Source: JBBQKP01 sp038326995
GTDB taxonomy: Bacteria > Planctomycetota > Phycisphaerae > Tepidisphaerales > Tepidisphaeraceae
Assembly (NCBI GenBank): GCA_038326995.1
Contig: JBBQKP010000001.1
Coordinates: forward strand, 1-56,576
Length of the DNA: 56,576 bases
Reading direction: 5' to 3'
Each line of letters starts with the position of its first letter. Position 1 is the first letter of the stretch. Below, piece after piece: positions 46,686 to 55,726 of the stretch. Both the position numbers and the translations under genes were made by a program. Below the pieces are notes generated by a model, which was not told the DNA's origin, ran no database searches, and worked only from the letters and a program-made list of their open reading frames with translations.

Positions 46686-47423
46686 TCAAGGCATCATTGA
46701 TTCCCACGACTGGATGCGTTTTGGGTGGTAAGTGACGTCCTGAAGCTCGGGTTTGTCCATCAGCACCACGTGATTATCACCAAAAAGCAGGTTGTTGCCG
46801 TTGCGGTGAAGATTGCGTCCGTCCTGCTCACCTTTGAAGAGGACGCCCTTTTGCGAGGCGTCGTCTTTGTCGGCGTCATCTATAGAAAATGATGACGCGA
46901 CGCCGAAGACGGGCGGATAAAGCCTCGGCTGCGTACAATCACCGGCGATTACGAATGAGGACGACAGCCGGATTTCGCCAAAGCGAAGAGTCCTTCGTGC
47001 GTTGAGAAACTGGTGCCGAACGGAGAGAAAATAGTTGAATCGATTTTCTTCCGGGAAGCTGGGGCATTGGTAGCCATCGGAGGACGGCTTGGTGTAATAG
47101 CGTTCGAGTTGTTCTGTCCATGCGAGCCCGGCATCGTCATCGCCTGTACCGTCGCCGCCGTAGGTTTGCCAGCCTGACCATGACGGCACGTTGTCTTTGA
47201 AGCTGAGAGAATAGAGCCTCAGGCCGTTGCCCAGCTCGCGTAGACGAGAAGCGCACTGCGTGGCACGTGCGCTCTCACGGGCCCGCTGCGCCATTGGCAA
47301 AAGCAGGCCGATGAGAATCGCGATGATTCCGATGACGACCAGGAGCTCGATGAGGGAAAAGCCAAGCGAACGGCGGTGAAGATGGCGGTATCCTGGGCCG
47401 GCTAATTCGTTTGCTATTGTCAT
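46686..47423 (-). CDS. Type II secretion / type IV pilin-like pseudopilin
   Basis: 245 aa. The prepilin signal is RRSLGFSLIELLVVIGIIAILIGLLLP, with cleavage after the Gly of SLG, then methylated Phe and Glu at +5. The N-terminal helix continues with RARESARATQCASRLRELGNGL. The C-terminal globular part contains NRNGNNLLFGDNHVVLMD, which is the pattern seen in the many planctomycete prepilin-like proteins with the DUF1559/H-x9-DG layout. Such proteins are abundant and of unsettled role. It is a single gene, and a TACCAT box lies 7 nt before the ATG. Confidence 0.9.
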   Translation of the reverse strand: MTIANELAGPGYRHLHRRSLGFSLIELLVVIGIIAILIGLLLPMAQRARESARATQCASRLRELGNGLRLYSLSFKDNVPSWSGWQTYGGDGTGDDDAGLAWTEQLERYYTKPSSDGYQCPSFPEENRFNYFLSVRHQFLNARRTLRFGEIRLSSSFVIAGDCTQPRLYPPVFGVASSFSIDDADKDDASQKGVLFKGEQDGRNLHRNGNNLLFGDNHVVLMDKPELQDVTYHPKRIQSWESMMP

Positions 47424-47430
47424 GATTGCA

Positions 47431-47436
47431 ATGGTA
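47431..47436 (-). promoter_or_regulatory. Candidate -10 box of the pseudopilin gene
   Basis: TACCAT, 7 nt before the ATG. Confidence 0.3.
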
Positions 47437-47458
47437 CCGGCCGGGGACTTAAAAATCT

Positions 47459-48247
47459 CTACCTCGGTTGGGCTGGGGCGTCGGTAACACGCGGGGCAAG
47501 CATCCGTCGTGCCAGTAGATACCCGATCGCCGCACCGCCGAGGTGGGCGGCCTCACCACCGGCGTTGTTTCGCTGCGCCTGATACCCGGCCCCGAAAACG
47601 ACGGCGCACGCGACGGCGATCATGATCATCACGAACTGCCGCAGCAGCATCGGGATCGGCGGGAAGATCAGCTCGATCTCTTCGTTGGGCGCGACCACCG
47701 CCGCGGCGACCAGCACGCCGAACACGCCCGCCGACGCACCCACCAGCGGCTGACTTGTCCAACCCGGGTCGATCAATACGCCAAGCCTATTCAGCAGCAT
47801 CAGCATGATCGGCCCGGCCACCCCACAGGCGAGGTAGAACACGACAAACCGGGCTGCCCTCATCTTTTCCTCGACGACCGGCGCGATCATCCAAAGCATC
47901 GCCATGTTAAAGCCCAGGTGCATCAGGCCGTGCGGATTATGCAGAAACTGAAATGTGACAAACCGCCAGATTTGTCCTTGCAGGATCGTCTGGTTGAAGT
48001 TGAAGTTGCCCAGCGCAAAGAGAAGGCCCGAGGTCGTCAGATTGCCTTGCGGCGTCTGGACGACCTGCATGGTGAACATGTTCACCGCATAGACGGCGAC
48101 ATTTGCCAGAATGATCCATGTTGACGCAAGTGCCCGCCGCGGAACGGCAACCGAGCCGGATGCAGTTGGCATTCCATTTGTTTTGGTGCTTGAAGAAGCA
48201 CCCGGACGGACCTCGGGACCTGCTTCGGTCGGGATCGGCATGGCCAT
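47459..48247 (-). CDS. Rhomboid-family intramembrane serine protease
   Basis: 262 aa from ATG 48247 (a GTG at 48268 and an ATG at 48241 are alternatives). A polar N-terminal ~38 residues precede six hydrophobic helices. The catalytic serine is S172 in LVGASAGVFG (GASAG) and the histidine H235 in GGEAAHLGGAAIGY. The oxyanion-type residues FLHNPHGLMHLGFNMAML in the second helix are as in active rhomboids, so it should be proteolytic. It cleaves membrane proteins within their transmembrane segments; substrates are unknown. It is 36 bp upstream of the pseudopilin gene on the same strand, so the pair may be co-transcribed. Confidence 0.94.
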   Translation of the reverse strand: MAMPIPTEAGPEVRPGASSSTKTNGMPTASGSVAVPRRALASTWIILANVAVYAVNMFTMQVVQTPQGNLTTSGLLFALGNFNFNQTILQGQIWRFVTFQFLHNPHGLMHLGFNMAMLWMIAPVVEEKMRAARFVVFYLACGVAGPIMLMLLNRLGVLIDPGWTSQPLVGASAGVFGVLVAAAVVAPNEEIELIFPPIPMLLRQFVMIMIAVACAVVFGAGYQAQRNNAGGEAAHLGGAAIGYLLARRMLAPRVTDAPAQPR

Positions 48248-48311
48248 AACGATACAACATGCGCCCACATAAGAAACGGTGCGGCGCGGCCGAGAAACAA
48301 CAATGATCGAA

Positions 48312-50312
48312 CTAAGACGCTTTACGCAGTTCGTGCGGTCCGTCTTTCGTCAGACGCAGGATCATCTCGCACAGCGCAACGCGGTCGACGGGTTTGGTCG
48401 CGTAGTCGTCGCAACCCGCCGCGATGCAGCGCTGTCGGTCGCCCGGCATCGAGTGCGCGGTTATTGCGATGATTGGTAAGGACAACCCCGCGGCGCGGAG
48501 CTGTGTCGCGGCGGAGTAACCGTCGAGTTCGGGCATCTGCATGTCCATCAATACCAGGTCGACTTGCCCTGTCTTTGGTGCAGTCAGAAGGTTAAACGCG
48601 ATCTGGCCATTCTCCGCGGTCAAAATATTCGCACCGAGCTTGCCCAGCAGCCTAGTCAGGAGCGCGCGGTTGTCGGCGGCATCATCCACAACCATTATCA
48701 AGAGATTTTTCAGCGGCTGCGATTGTCTGGCGGTGTCGGACTGGTGAATGCGGCTCGCACCAACAACGGGCATGAGGGTTAGCTTCTGGTTCCTCAAATC
48801 GATTCGTAACGCCAAGCGGCTGCCTTTGCCGACGGTGCTACTGGCGCGAATCGTCCCACCGATGACGCCGGCCTGTCGCTGGCTGATCGCAAGCCCGAGC
48901 CCCATGCCCGAGAATTGCCTGGTAAGTGAACTGTCCGCCTGCTCGAAGGGCTTAAAAAGTTTACTGAGAACGGCGTCGTCCATGCCGATGCCTGTGTCAC
49001 TAACTACGAATTCAATGTGTTTTTTGTTATTGATTTCCAGATAGTTCAGTGCGAGTTCGATTGAGCCGGAGCCTGTGAACTTGATTGCGTTGTTAAGAAG
49101 CTGATCTAAAATCTGCCTAAGGCGGTCCTCATCGGAATGGATCGTCTGGGGCAAAAGGATGTCGGTGGTCAGGCGAATCTGCACGCCGGATGTGCCCGCG
49201 CGAGTTCGGGCAGACTGAAGCGCGGCGGAAGCGATTGTCAGCGGCGAAACGTCGGCGAGGTTTGGCGTCACTTCGCCGCCTTCCAGACGCGTGAACTCCA
49301 GGACACTATTAACCACCTGAAGAAGATTTTGACCGTTGCGGTGAATCGTTTCGGAGGCGACGAGTCGCTGGTCATGGCTCGATGTGGAATCCTGCAGCAA
49401 TTCCGCGAAACCCATGACCGCGGTCAGGGGCGTGCGCAACTCGTGAGACATATTGATCAAGAACGCATCTTTCGTTCGCGCGGCGGCGCGTGCTTTGCCG
49501 TTTGCAATGACCAGTTGTGCTTCGGTCCGCTTTCGGCGTTCAAGATTGATGAGCAATAAGCCTGTCCCGACGTAGCCGCTTAGGATCAGCGCGCTCAGCG
49601 AGCCGAACAACGCGATCGAAACCATCCGCGCCCGGCGAATCGTCGCGATCCATTCGGCTGCGGAGTAGTCCACACCCAGGATTGCCTCGACCTTTCCCTC
49701 ATCGTCGAAAATCGGGCATGTGGCGCTGACCCATGTTCCCCACTTGTCGGTGTAGATGTCGCCGTCGAAGACGTACTCACCCGCCATTGATCGGCGAAAG
49801 GCGTCGGTGTTTTCTGTTTCGTACGCGTAGCCGATTGCGGTGCGTTCTTCGCGAGGGTCGTCGATCGCGCCGCTGCGATCGTAATCGGTTTCGCTGTCCA
49901 CGATGAATCTAAATCCGCCATACTGCCCCGGGCGCATGGTGTAGATGTCTGCGACCACCGGATTGATTTCCAGCATCCTCCGCTGCATTCGGATGAGCTT
50001 GAGATAGGTCTGATCATCGGAAGACGTACTTGTATTGATGGAGGCGTGGCCCGACTCTTTCATCGATTGGGCGTAGGTCGGCGCGATGGCGCGGAGATTG
50101 TTTTTGACGCGATTAATTTCAAATGTCTCGGCCGCGCGAGAAAAGGCTGAACCCACGAGCAGCGTCAGGAATATCGCAACAGCTGCCACTGCGACGATTT
50201 TCGGGCAAAACGATCTTCGAAGAAGAAATTCCGAGACGGCGACGAAAATAACGATAACCGCGCTGCAAAAGAGCAGGTATTCGATCGAGAAACTGAACGG
50301 GGCGATGCTCAT
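48312..50312 (-). CDS. Membrane-bound hybrid histidine kinase with C-terminal receiver
   Basis: 666 aa. Two N-terminal helices (about 11-30 and 39-59), then a Cache-like periplasmic sensor region (about 65-225) with VADIYTMRPG and TAIGYAYETENTDAF, a third helix (about 229-256), a coiled linker, HisKA with the phosphorylated H290 (NMSHELRTPL), HATPase (about 400-515, with DTGIGMDDAV and GMGLGLAISQR), and a receiver domain (about 535-655) with the phospho-acceptor Asp in LVLMDMQMPELDG. No output domain is attached, so phosphate must go to another relay protein. It lies 30 bp downstream of a second, larger hybrid kinase. Confidence 0.94.
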   Translation of the reverse strand: MSIAPFSFSIEYLLFCSAVIVIFVAVSEFLLRRSFCPKIVAVAAVAIFLTLLVGSAFSRAAETFEINRVKNNLRAIAPTYAQSMKESGHASINTSTSSDDQTYLKLIRMQRRMLEINPVVADIYTMRPGQYGGFRFIVDSETDYDRSGAIDDPREERTAIGYAYETENTDAFRRSMAGEYVFDGDIYTDKWGTWVSATCPIFDDEGKVEAILGVDYSAAEWIATIRRARMVSIALFGSLSALILSGYVGTGLLLINLERRKRTEAQLVIANGKARAAARTKDAFLINMSHELRTPLTAVMGFAELLQDSTSSHDQRLVASETIHRNGQNLLQVVNSVLEFTRLEGGEVTPNLADVSPLTIASAALQSARTRAGTSGVQIRLTTDILLPQTIHSDEDRLRQILDQLLNNAIKFTGSGSIELALNYLEINNKKHIEFVVSDTGIGMDDAVLSKLFKPFEQADSSLTRQFSGMGLGLAISQRQAGVIGGTIRASSTVGKGSRLALRIDLRNQKLTLMPVVGASRIHQSDTARQSQPLKNLLIMVVDDAADNRALLTRLLGKLGANILTAENGQIAFNLLTAPKTGQVDLVLMDMQMPELDGYSAATQLRAAGLSLPIIAITAHSMPGDRQRCIAAGCDDYATKPVDRVALCEMILRLTKDGPHELRKAS

Positions 50313-50342
50313 GAGATTCGGTCTAGCGAAAAATTCAGAGGT

Positions 50343-53300
50343 TCAGGCCGTCACGACGCGGGAGTTGCAGGCGCTAAGGATGACTTGTGACATCTGGCCG
50401 GGCTGAATGGGTTTGGTCATGTAGTCATCACAACCGGCGGCGAGGCATTTTTCGCGGTCGCCCGACATCGCATGCGCGGTCAGCGCGATGACGGGCGTAT
50501 CGATTCCTTGCCGGCGAATCTCGCGTGTCGCGGCGTAGCCGTCTAAAACGGGCATTTGCATGTCCATGAGCACGGCGTCGAAGGGCTTGCCCTGTGCGAT
50601 GGCGTTTTGAATTGCGTCGATACCGAGCTGGCCGTTGTCGGCAATTGCGAAGTGTGCCCCCACGCGTTTGAGATGAAAGCCGATGAGCTTTTGATTGTCC
50701 GGGCCGTCCTCGACGAGCAGAATCCGCATGCCCTTGATGCACTGCGTCGTTTGCTTACCCTCACTTAATTTGTTGTCGCGGGTGTCGGCCGATTCGGGCG
50801 TTTTATTCGAGGCGGGCTCAAAGAGGGTCGAAGTGTCCGGGTCCACCGGAAGGATCAATGAAAACGTGCTGCCGTCTTGCGGAGTGGATTCGACTTTGAT
50901 CTCCCCGCCCAGCAGTCGGGCCAGACGAACGGATATCGCGAGTCCCAGGCCCGTTCCGCCGAACCTGCGACTGGTGGAGGTATCCGCCTGGACGAAGGGG
51001 CTGAAGATGCGTTGTCGCTGTTCTTCAGTCATGCCGATGCCGGTGTCAATAACGTCGAATCGAATGATGGATTGGATCGGTTCGAACTGCAGTCGGACTC
51101 GCACATGACCTACTTCGGTGAACTTAATCGCGTTTCCGATCAGATTCATAAGAATCTGTCGCAGGCGTGTGGGGTCGGTTTTGATGTTAAACGGAAGCGG
51201 GCTGGCTTCTTCGATCGTTAGACCGATTCCCTTGCTGACCGCACGCACGCGCAGGAGATCGGCGATGTCGTTGACCTTTGACACGGGATGGGTGTCGATG
51301 GATTCGCACTCGAGCTTTCCAGCCTCAATCTTCGAGAGGTCCAGAATATCGTTGATGATGCTGAGCAAGTGTTCAGCGTTTCGCCTGATCGTGTTGACGT
51401 ACTCCAGACGATTTTCAAGCGAACAATCTTCCTCGCCGAGCAGATCGCTGAATCCAAGGATCGCAGTCATGGGCGTGCGAAGCTCGTGGCTCATGTTTGC
51501 CAGGAACTCGCTCTTGGCGGCATTGGCGGCGTTGGCGGCGTCGCGTGCCGCGTCGAGCTTGGCGTCGATCGACTTGCGCTGAGTCACGTCCTGGCTCGTC
51601 CCGGCCATGCGGAGTGCACGCCCGCTCTCATCTCGAACCATGATGCGCCCGCGGGCGCAGATCCAAACGTCGTGACCGCCCGCGTGCTTCATTCGAAATT
51701 CAGATTCGAAATATTCTGTTTTTTTCCGGTCATGTTCGTCCAACTGTCTTAGAACACGTTCGACATCCCGTGGGTCGGTGAGTCTTTTCCAGCTTTCGAT
51801 GGTGCTCGGGAAATCGTCGCGGTTAAAGCCCAGCAGCGCGGTCCACTTTTCGTTGATCGCGATGTCGCCGGTACCCATATCCCAGTCCCAGAAACCTGAC
51901 CCCGTACCGTCGACTGCGAGTTGAAGATGCTCGCGGCTGCTCGCGATTTCACTCAGCATTCCTATTGCCTGTTCCTTGGCAATCTGGAGTGCATTCAGTG
52001 CTACGCATTCGATGGAAATATCCTGGTTTGTGCCGACCATTCGAACCGGGCTTCCTTCATCGTCGCGAACACTGACTTTTCCCCGTGATCGCACGTGTGC
52101 GTATGAACCGTCTGCGCGGCGAAGGCGAAGTTCGGTCTGAAACGCAGTGGATTCGCCCGAGAAGTGCCTTTCGATAGCGGATTCGAGCAGATTCCGGTCG
52201 TCCACGTGGATCAAATTTTCAAATAGCATAAGCGAAGTCTCGCTCGCGCCGGGGTAGCCCAGCATGGTGTGCCAGCGCTCGCTTGTGGTGACTCGTCCAC
52301 TGGGGATGTGCCAGTCCCAAAGGGCGTCTTCGGTGGCCAGAAGTGCCATCGCGTATCGTTCTTCGCTGAGTTTTAGGGCATGGAGTGAATTGGTCTGCTG
52401 GGTGATGTCGATCGCATTGAAAATAAAGCTCAGGGTCAGCCCGTCGGCACCCAGAACAGGCGCTCCGCCGATGGAGAGCACGACTCGCGAGCCGTCGGGC
52501 TTTCGAATCGCCACCACGTGGTCGCGGATCGCCTGATTTGTTTGCCGGACGATGGAGAAAGGCATTTGCTCTTCGGGGATTGGGTTGCCGTCGAGCGTTT
52601 CGTGGATCCAGCAGGGGGCGTTATACATCGTCCCTTCCATGTGCACGATGCCCAAAATCTCCGCAGCCGACTGGTTGGCGCGAATGATCTCACCGTCTTT
52701 TGAGAGTTCGACTATGGCGCTGGTGCTGCAGTCCGTCAGGGCCTGCAGGCGGTTGCGTTTTTCCTCGAATCGCCGGTCGTCGGCGACGCGGTTTGAGGCG
52801 TCAGAGCTGACCTTACTGAATCCGATACAGCGCCCCGAATCGTCGGTGATGCTGCGAACGGAATAGTTGACCCAGATGATCGTGCCGTCTTTACGGATGC
52901 GCTGAGCCGTGCCCGCTGTTTCGCCGTTGCGGCGTGCGTTTTCGAGTTCGAGCTCGGGATAGCCTAAATTTCGGTCACCATCCGTGAAGAGCATCGCAAA
53001 GGATTTGCCAAGAATCTCCTGTGCCTCATAGCCGAAAATCATTCGCACGCCCGGGTTCCAGCTCTGAATGATTCCGTTCTCGTCGAGCATCAAAACCAGA
53101 TGGTCTTTGATGTTGCTCAACAACGTCGTGAGGCGCAAGTCGGTGGTCAGGCGACGCTGATCAGATTCTTCACGGGCCGTCGATTCGGTCTGGAGTTGCC
53201 GATTGATGCGTTTGAGCTCGATCAGTTGACCAACTTGCCTGCTGAGCGTGCCAAGCGCTTCGATCTGGCATGGCGTGAAATCGCGGGGGCGGGTGTCGAT

Positions 53301-53732
53301 AATGCAGAGTGAGCCAAGAGCGAGACCCTGATGATCGATGAGCGGAGCGCCGACATAGGCGCGGATGTGCGGAAATCCGGTGACAAGTGGATTGTCGTGA
53401 AACCGCTCGTCCAAAGTGGCGTCGGGAACGACGAGAGTCTTCTCGGGCTCGACAATCGCATGCGTACAGAACGAAACGCACCGGGGCGTCTCCGTCACAT
53501 CGAGCCCGAAGCGGGACTTCAAGAATTGCCTATTGCTTTCAACGAGCGAAACCAGCGCGATCGGAACATCAAATATCTGAGCCGCGAGCTGTGTGAGTGC
53601 GTCGAACGTACTCTCGGTCGGCGTGTCGAGCAGCTGAGTGGCGCGGACGGCTTCGAGCCGCTGCGTCTCATTCGCTGCGATGGGATACCAATTCGAGTCG
53701 CCCGGCCGCGCTAGCTGTTTTTCAATTGACAT
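50343..53732 (-). CDS. Multi-sensor hybrid histidine kinase (GAF, four PAS, HisKA, HATPase, receiver)
   Basis: 1129 aa from ATG 53732, which has an AAGGGG element about 10 nt upstream; an ATG at 53765 is possible. There is no membrane helix, so it is cytoplasmic. A GAF domain at about 20-170 (CTHAIVEPEKTLVVPDA, then RAYVGAPLIDHQG), four PAS modules (about 195-320, 330-450, 465-590 and 610-735) with the PAC-like endings GTAQRIRKDGTIIWVNYSVR and FRMKHAGGHDVWICARGR, HisKA with NMSHELRTPMTAILGFSDLL, HATPase (DTGIGMTEEQRQRIF, GTGLGLAISVR), and a receiver with AVLMDMQMPVLDGYAATREIR. The PAS ligands are unknown. The tandem with the 48312-50312 kinase suggests a joint or alternative input to one relay. 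Confidence 0.93.
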   Translation of the reverse strand: MSIEKQLARPGDSNWYPIAANETQRLEAVRATQLLDTPTESTFDALTQLAAQIFDVPIALVSLVESNRQFLKSRFGLDVTETPRCVSFCTHAIVEPEKTLVVPDATLDERFHDNPLVTGFPHIRAYVGAPLIDHQGLALGSLCIIDTRPRDFTPCQIEALGTLSRQVGQLIELKRINRQLQTESTAREESDQRRLTTDLRLTTLLSNIKDHLVLMLDENGIIQSWNPGVRMIFGYEAQEILGKSFAMLFTDGDRNLGYPELELENARRNGETAGTAQRIRKDGTIIWVNYSVRSITDDSGRCIGFSKVSSDASNRVADDRRFEEKRNRLQALTDCSTSAIVELSKDGEIIRANQSAAEILGIVHMEGTMYNAPCWIHETLDGNPIPEEQMPFSIVRQTNQAIRDHVVAIRKPDGSRVVLSIGGAPVLGADGLTLSFIFNAIDITQQTNSLHALKLSEERYAMALLATEDALWDWHIPSGRVTTSERWHTMLGYPGASETSLMLFENLIHVDDRNLLESAIERHFSGESTAFQTELRLRRADGSYAHVRSRGKVSVRDDEGSPVRMVGTNQDISIECVALNALQIAKEQAIGMLSEIASSREHLQLAVDGTGSGFWDWDMGTGDIAINEKWTALLGFNRDDFPSTIESWKRLTDPRDVERVLRQLDEHDRKKTEYFESEFRMKHAGGHDVWICARGRIMVRDESGRALRMAGTSQDVTQRKSIDAKLDAARDAANAANAAKSEFLANMSHELRTPMTAILGFSDLLGEEDCSLENRLEYVNTIRRNAEHLLSIINDILDLSKIEAGKLECESIDTHPVSKVNDIADLLRVRAVSKGIGLTIEEASPLPFNIKTDPTRLRQILMNLIGNAIKFTEVGHVRVRLQFEPIQSIIRFDVIDTGIGMTEEQRQRIFSPFVQADTSTSRRFGGTGLGLAISVRLARLLGGEIKVESTPQDGSTFSLILPVDPDTSTLFEPASNKTPESADTRDNKLSEGKQTTQCIKGMRILLVEDGPDNQKLIGFHLKRVGAHFAIADNGQLGIDAIQNAIAQGKPFDAVLMDMQMPVLDGYAATREIRRQGIDTPVIALTAHAMSGDREKCLAAGCDDYMTKPIQPGQMSQVILSACNSRVVTA

Positions 53733-53949
53733 GGAGACGTGCCCCTTTCGCCCGGTTGACTTCACGTCGGGTGCTTATCTCTTATTTCGGCCGCAATTGG
53801 GGGGTGCTTTATTTTGCTTCAGGGGGCACCTTCATCCTGATGTGATTTGGTCTGGGTGCGAGGAAGTGATCGATCTTGATTTGAGTTATCGGGCTGTTTG
53901 CGATTGAAATCAGTCGCGATTTCAAATAAATCGCGGAAGGGACCGCCCG

Positions 53950-53977
53950 TTTACAAGACGCGGACGGCTGCTATAAC
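53950..53977 (+). promoter_or_regulatory. Promoter of leuC
   Basis: TTTACA (53950-53955), 16-bp spacer, extended TGC-TATAAC (53972-53977). The leader to the ATG would be about 35 nt. Confidence 0.7.
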
Positions 53978-54018
53978 GGATGTCGGCCTACCATTTTGGC
54001 ACCCTCGGAGAACAACCT

Positions 54019-55452
54019 ATGCGAACCTCGACAACTAATACGACGACTGCCCCAATGACCATGACCCAGCAGATCCTCGCAAAACATGCGGGCAAAGCCT
54101 CCGTTGAGGCCGGGGAGACCGTCTGGGTCGACGTCGATGTCCTCATGACCCACGACGTGTGCGGTCCCGCGACCATCGGCATCTTCGAGCAGGAATTCGG
54201 CAAGGACGCAAAGCCCTGGAACAACGATTCCATCGTCATCATCCCCGATCACTATATCTTCACGGCAGACGAAAAATCGCACCGCAACGTCCAAACCTTG
54301 CGAGATTTCGTCAAGAAGCACGGCCTGAAGTACTTCTACGATCCCGAGTTCATCACGCTCAACCCCGGCTTCCCAACGCCCTACAAAGATCCGACCAAGA
54401 CCAGCTACAAGGGCGTGTGCCATAAAGCGCTTCCGGAAGAAGGACACGTGCGTCCGGGCGAGATTCTGCTCGGGACAGATAGTCACACGTGCACGGCCGG
54501 GGCGTTCGGACAATTCGCAACTGGCGTGGGCAACACCGACGCCGCGTTCACGATGGGCACTGGCAAAACCTGGCTCAAAGTGCCCGCGACCATGAAGTTC
54601 GCCTTCCACGGCGAGATTCCGCCGTACCTCACCGCCAAAGACCTGATCCTGGCGGTCATCGGTGAGATCGGCGTCGACGGCGCGACGTACCGCAGCATGT
54701 ACTTCACCGGCGACGGCATCGGATCACTCACCCTCGAAGACCGCATGACCCTGACCAACATGGCCATCGAGGCGGGCGGGAAAAACGGCATCTGCGACGT
54801 CGATGACAAGACCCTGGCCTATGTCCGCGCCCGGTCGAATCGGCCGAACTGGGATATCGTCGAGGAACAGCGTGGCGTGAAATATTTCTCGAGCCACGAA
54901 TGGGATCTTTCCACGATGGAGCCGATGGTCGCCAAACCGCACTCGCCCGACAATAAAGACCTCGCCCGCAATTGCCGCGATGTCAAACTCGATCAGGCGT
55001 ATCTCGGCTCGTGCACGGGCGGGAAAATCACCGACATGATTTTCGCAGCCAACATCCTCAAAGGCAACAAGGTCAAGATCAAAACCTGGGTCGTGCCCGG
55101 TAGCACCGAAGTGCATGCGGACATGAAGCGGCTCAATCTGCGCGGGGCCCTGAGAGAAGGCAATGAAAAGAGCATCGAAGACATTCTCGCTGACGCCGGT
55201 TGCGACATCGCCCCGAGCGGATGCGGAGCGTGTCTGGGCGGACCTCCCGACACGCTGGGCCGGCTCAACAGCCCGATCACCTGCATCAGCAGCACGAACC
55301 GCAACTTTCCGGGCCGAATGGGTGACAAGCGTGCGGGCGTTTATCTCGCCTCGCCGCTTACCGTCGCGGCCAGTGCATTGACGGGCTACGTCACTGACCC
55401 GCGAGATTTTGTGACGTCAAAAATCGAGACGGGCACGGCCGGCGTGGTGTAG
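54019..55452 (+). CDS. leuC: 3-isopropylmalate dehydratase large subunit
   Basis: 477 aa. It carries the [4Fe-4S] cluster of the isomerase that turns 2- into 3-isopropylmalate in leucine synthesis. The start is ATG 54019, with CGGAGA about 9 nt upstream; an ATG at 53980 would overlap the transcription start. Motifs: HDVCGPATIGIFE, GTDSHTCTAGAFGQFATGVG, the cluster cysteines in GSCTGGK and SGCGACLGG, and SSTNRNFPGRMG. LeuC and homoaconitase large subunits share these, so homoaconitase-type activity is not excluded. The small subunit gene leuD, usually adjacent, is not found in the window. Two overlapping stem-loops and a T run follow the stop. Confidence 0.92.
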   Translation: MRTSTTNTTTAPMTMTQQILAKHAGKASVEAGETVWVDVDVLMTHDVCGPATIGIFEQEFGKDAKPWNNDSIVIIPDHYIFTADEKSHRNVQTLRDFVKKHGLKYFYDPEFITLNPGFPTPYKDPTKTSYKGVCHKALPEEGHVRPGEILLGTDSHTCTAGAFGQFATGVGNTDAAFTMGTGKTWLKVPATMKFAFHGEIPPYLTAKDLILAVIGEIGVDGATYRSMYFTGDGIGSLTLEDRMTLTNMAIEAGGKNGICDVDDKTLAYVRARSNRPNWDIVEEQRGVKYFSSHEWDLSTMEPMVAKPHSPDNKDLARNCRDVKLDQAYLGSCTGGKITDMIFAANILKGNKVKIKTWVVPGSTEVHADMKRLNLRGALREGNEKSIEDILADAGCDIAPSGCGACLGGPPDTLGRLNSPITCISSTNRNFPGRMGDKRAGVYLASPLTVAASALTGYVTDPRDFVTSKIETGTAGVV

Positions 55453-55506
55453 GCGGCTCAGCTTGAAGTTGATTTATTGAGCCGCGCATGACGCAAGCGG
55501 TTTTTT
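55453..55506 (+). terminator. Terminator region after leuC with two alternative hairpins
   Basis: Stem 1: GCGGCTCA (55453-55460) with TGAGCCGC (55478-55485), 17-nt loop. Stem 2: CCGCGC (55482-55487) with GC-AA-GCGG (55493-55500, AA bulged), followed by TTTTTT. The two share 55482-55485, so only one can form at a time. Stem 2 with the T run resembles a weak intrinsic terminator. Confidence 0.6.
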
Positions 55507-55712
55507 CTCCGTTTGCAACATATGTTTTTGAAAAACGTCAGAATTCGGTCGTTTAAACCCCTCTTACTGCAAACGCCGCTCTTCCAAATTTTTTTGTGCT
55601 CGCTCCATAGAGCCAAGCCCGATACCGCTACAACGGCGAGTCCGGGATTGTCAGTTTTGCAATGCGGAGGAAGTAGCCGATTGCGGCTTAGCTTTATCAT
55701 TCGACCTGTCGA

Positions 55713-55718
55713 TACACT
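55713..55718 (+). promoter_or_regulatory. Candidate -10 box of the AsmA-like gene
   Basis: TACACT, 8 nt before the ATG at 55727. Confidence 0.35.
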
Positions 55719-55726
55719 TAAGACCA

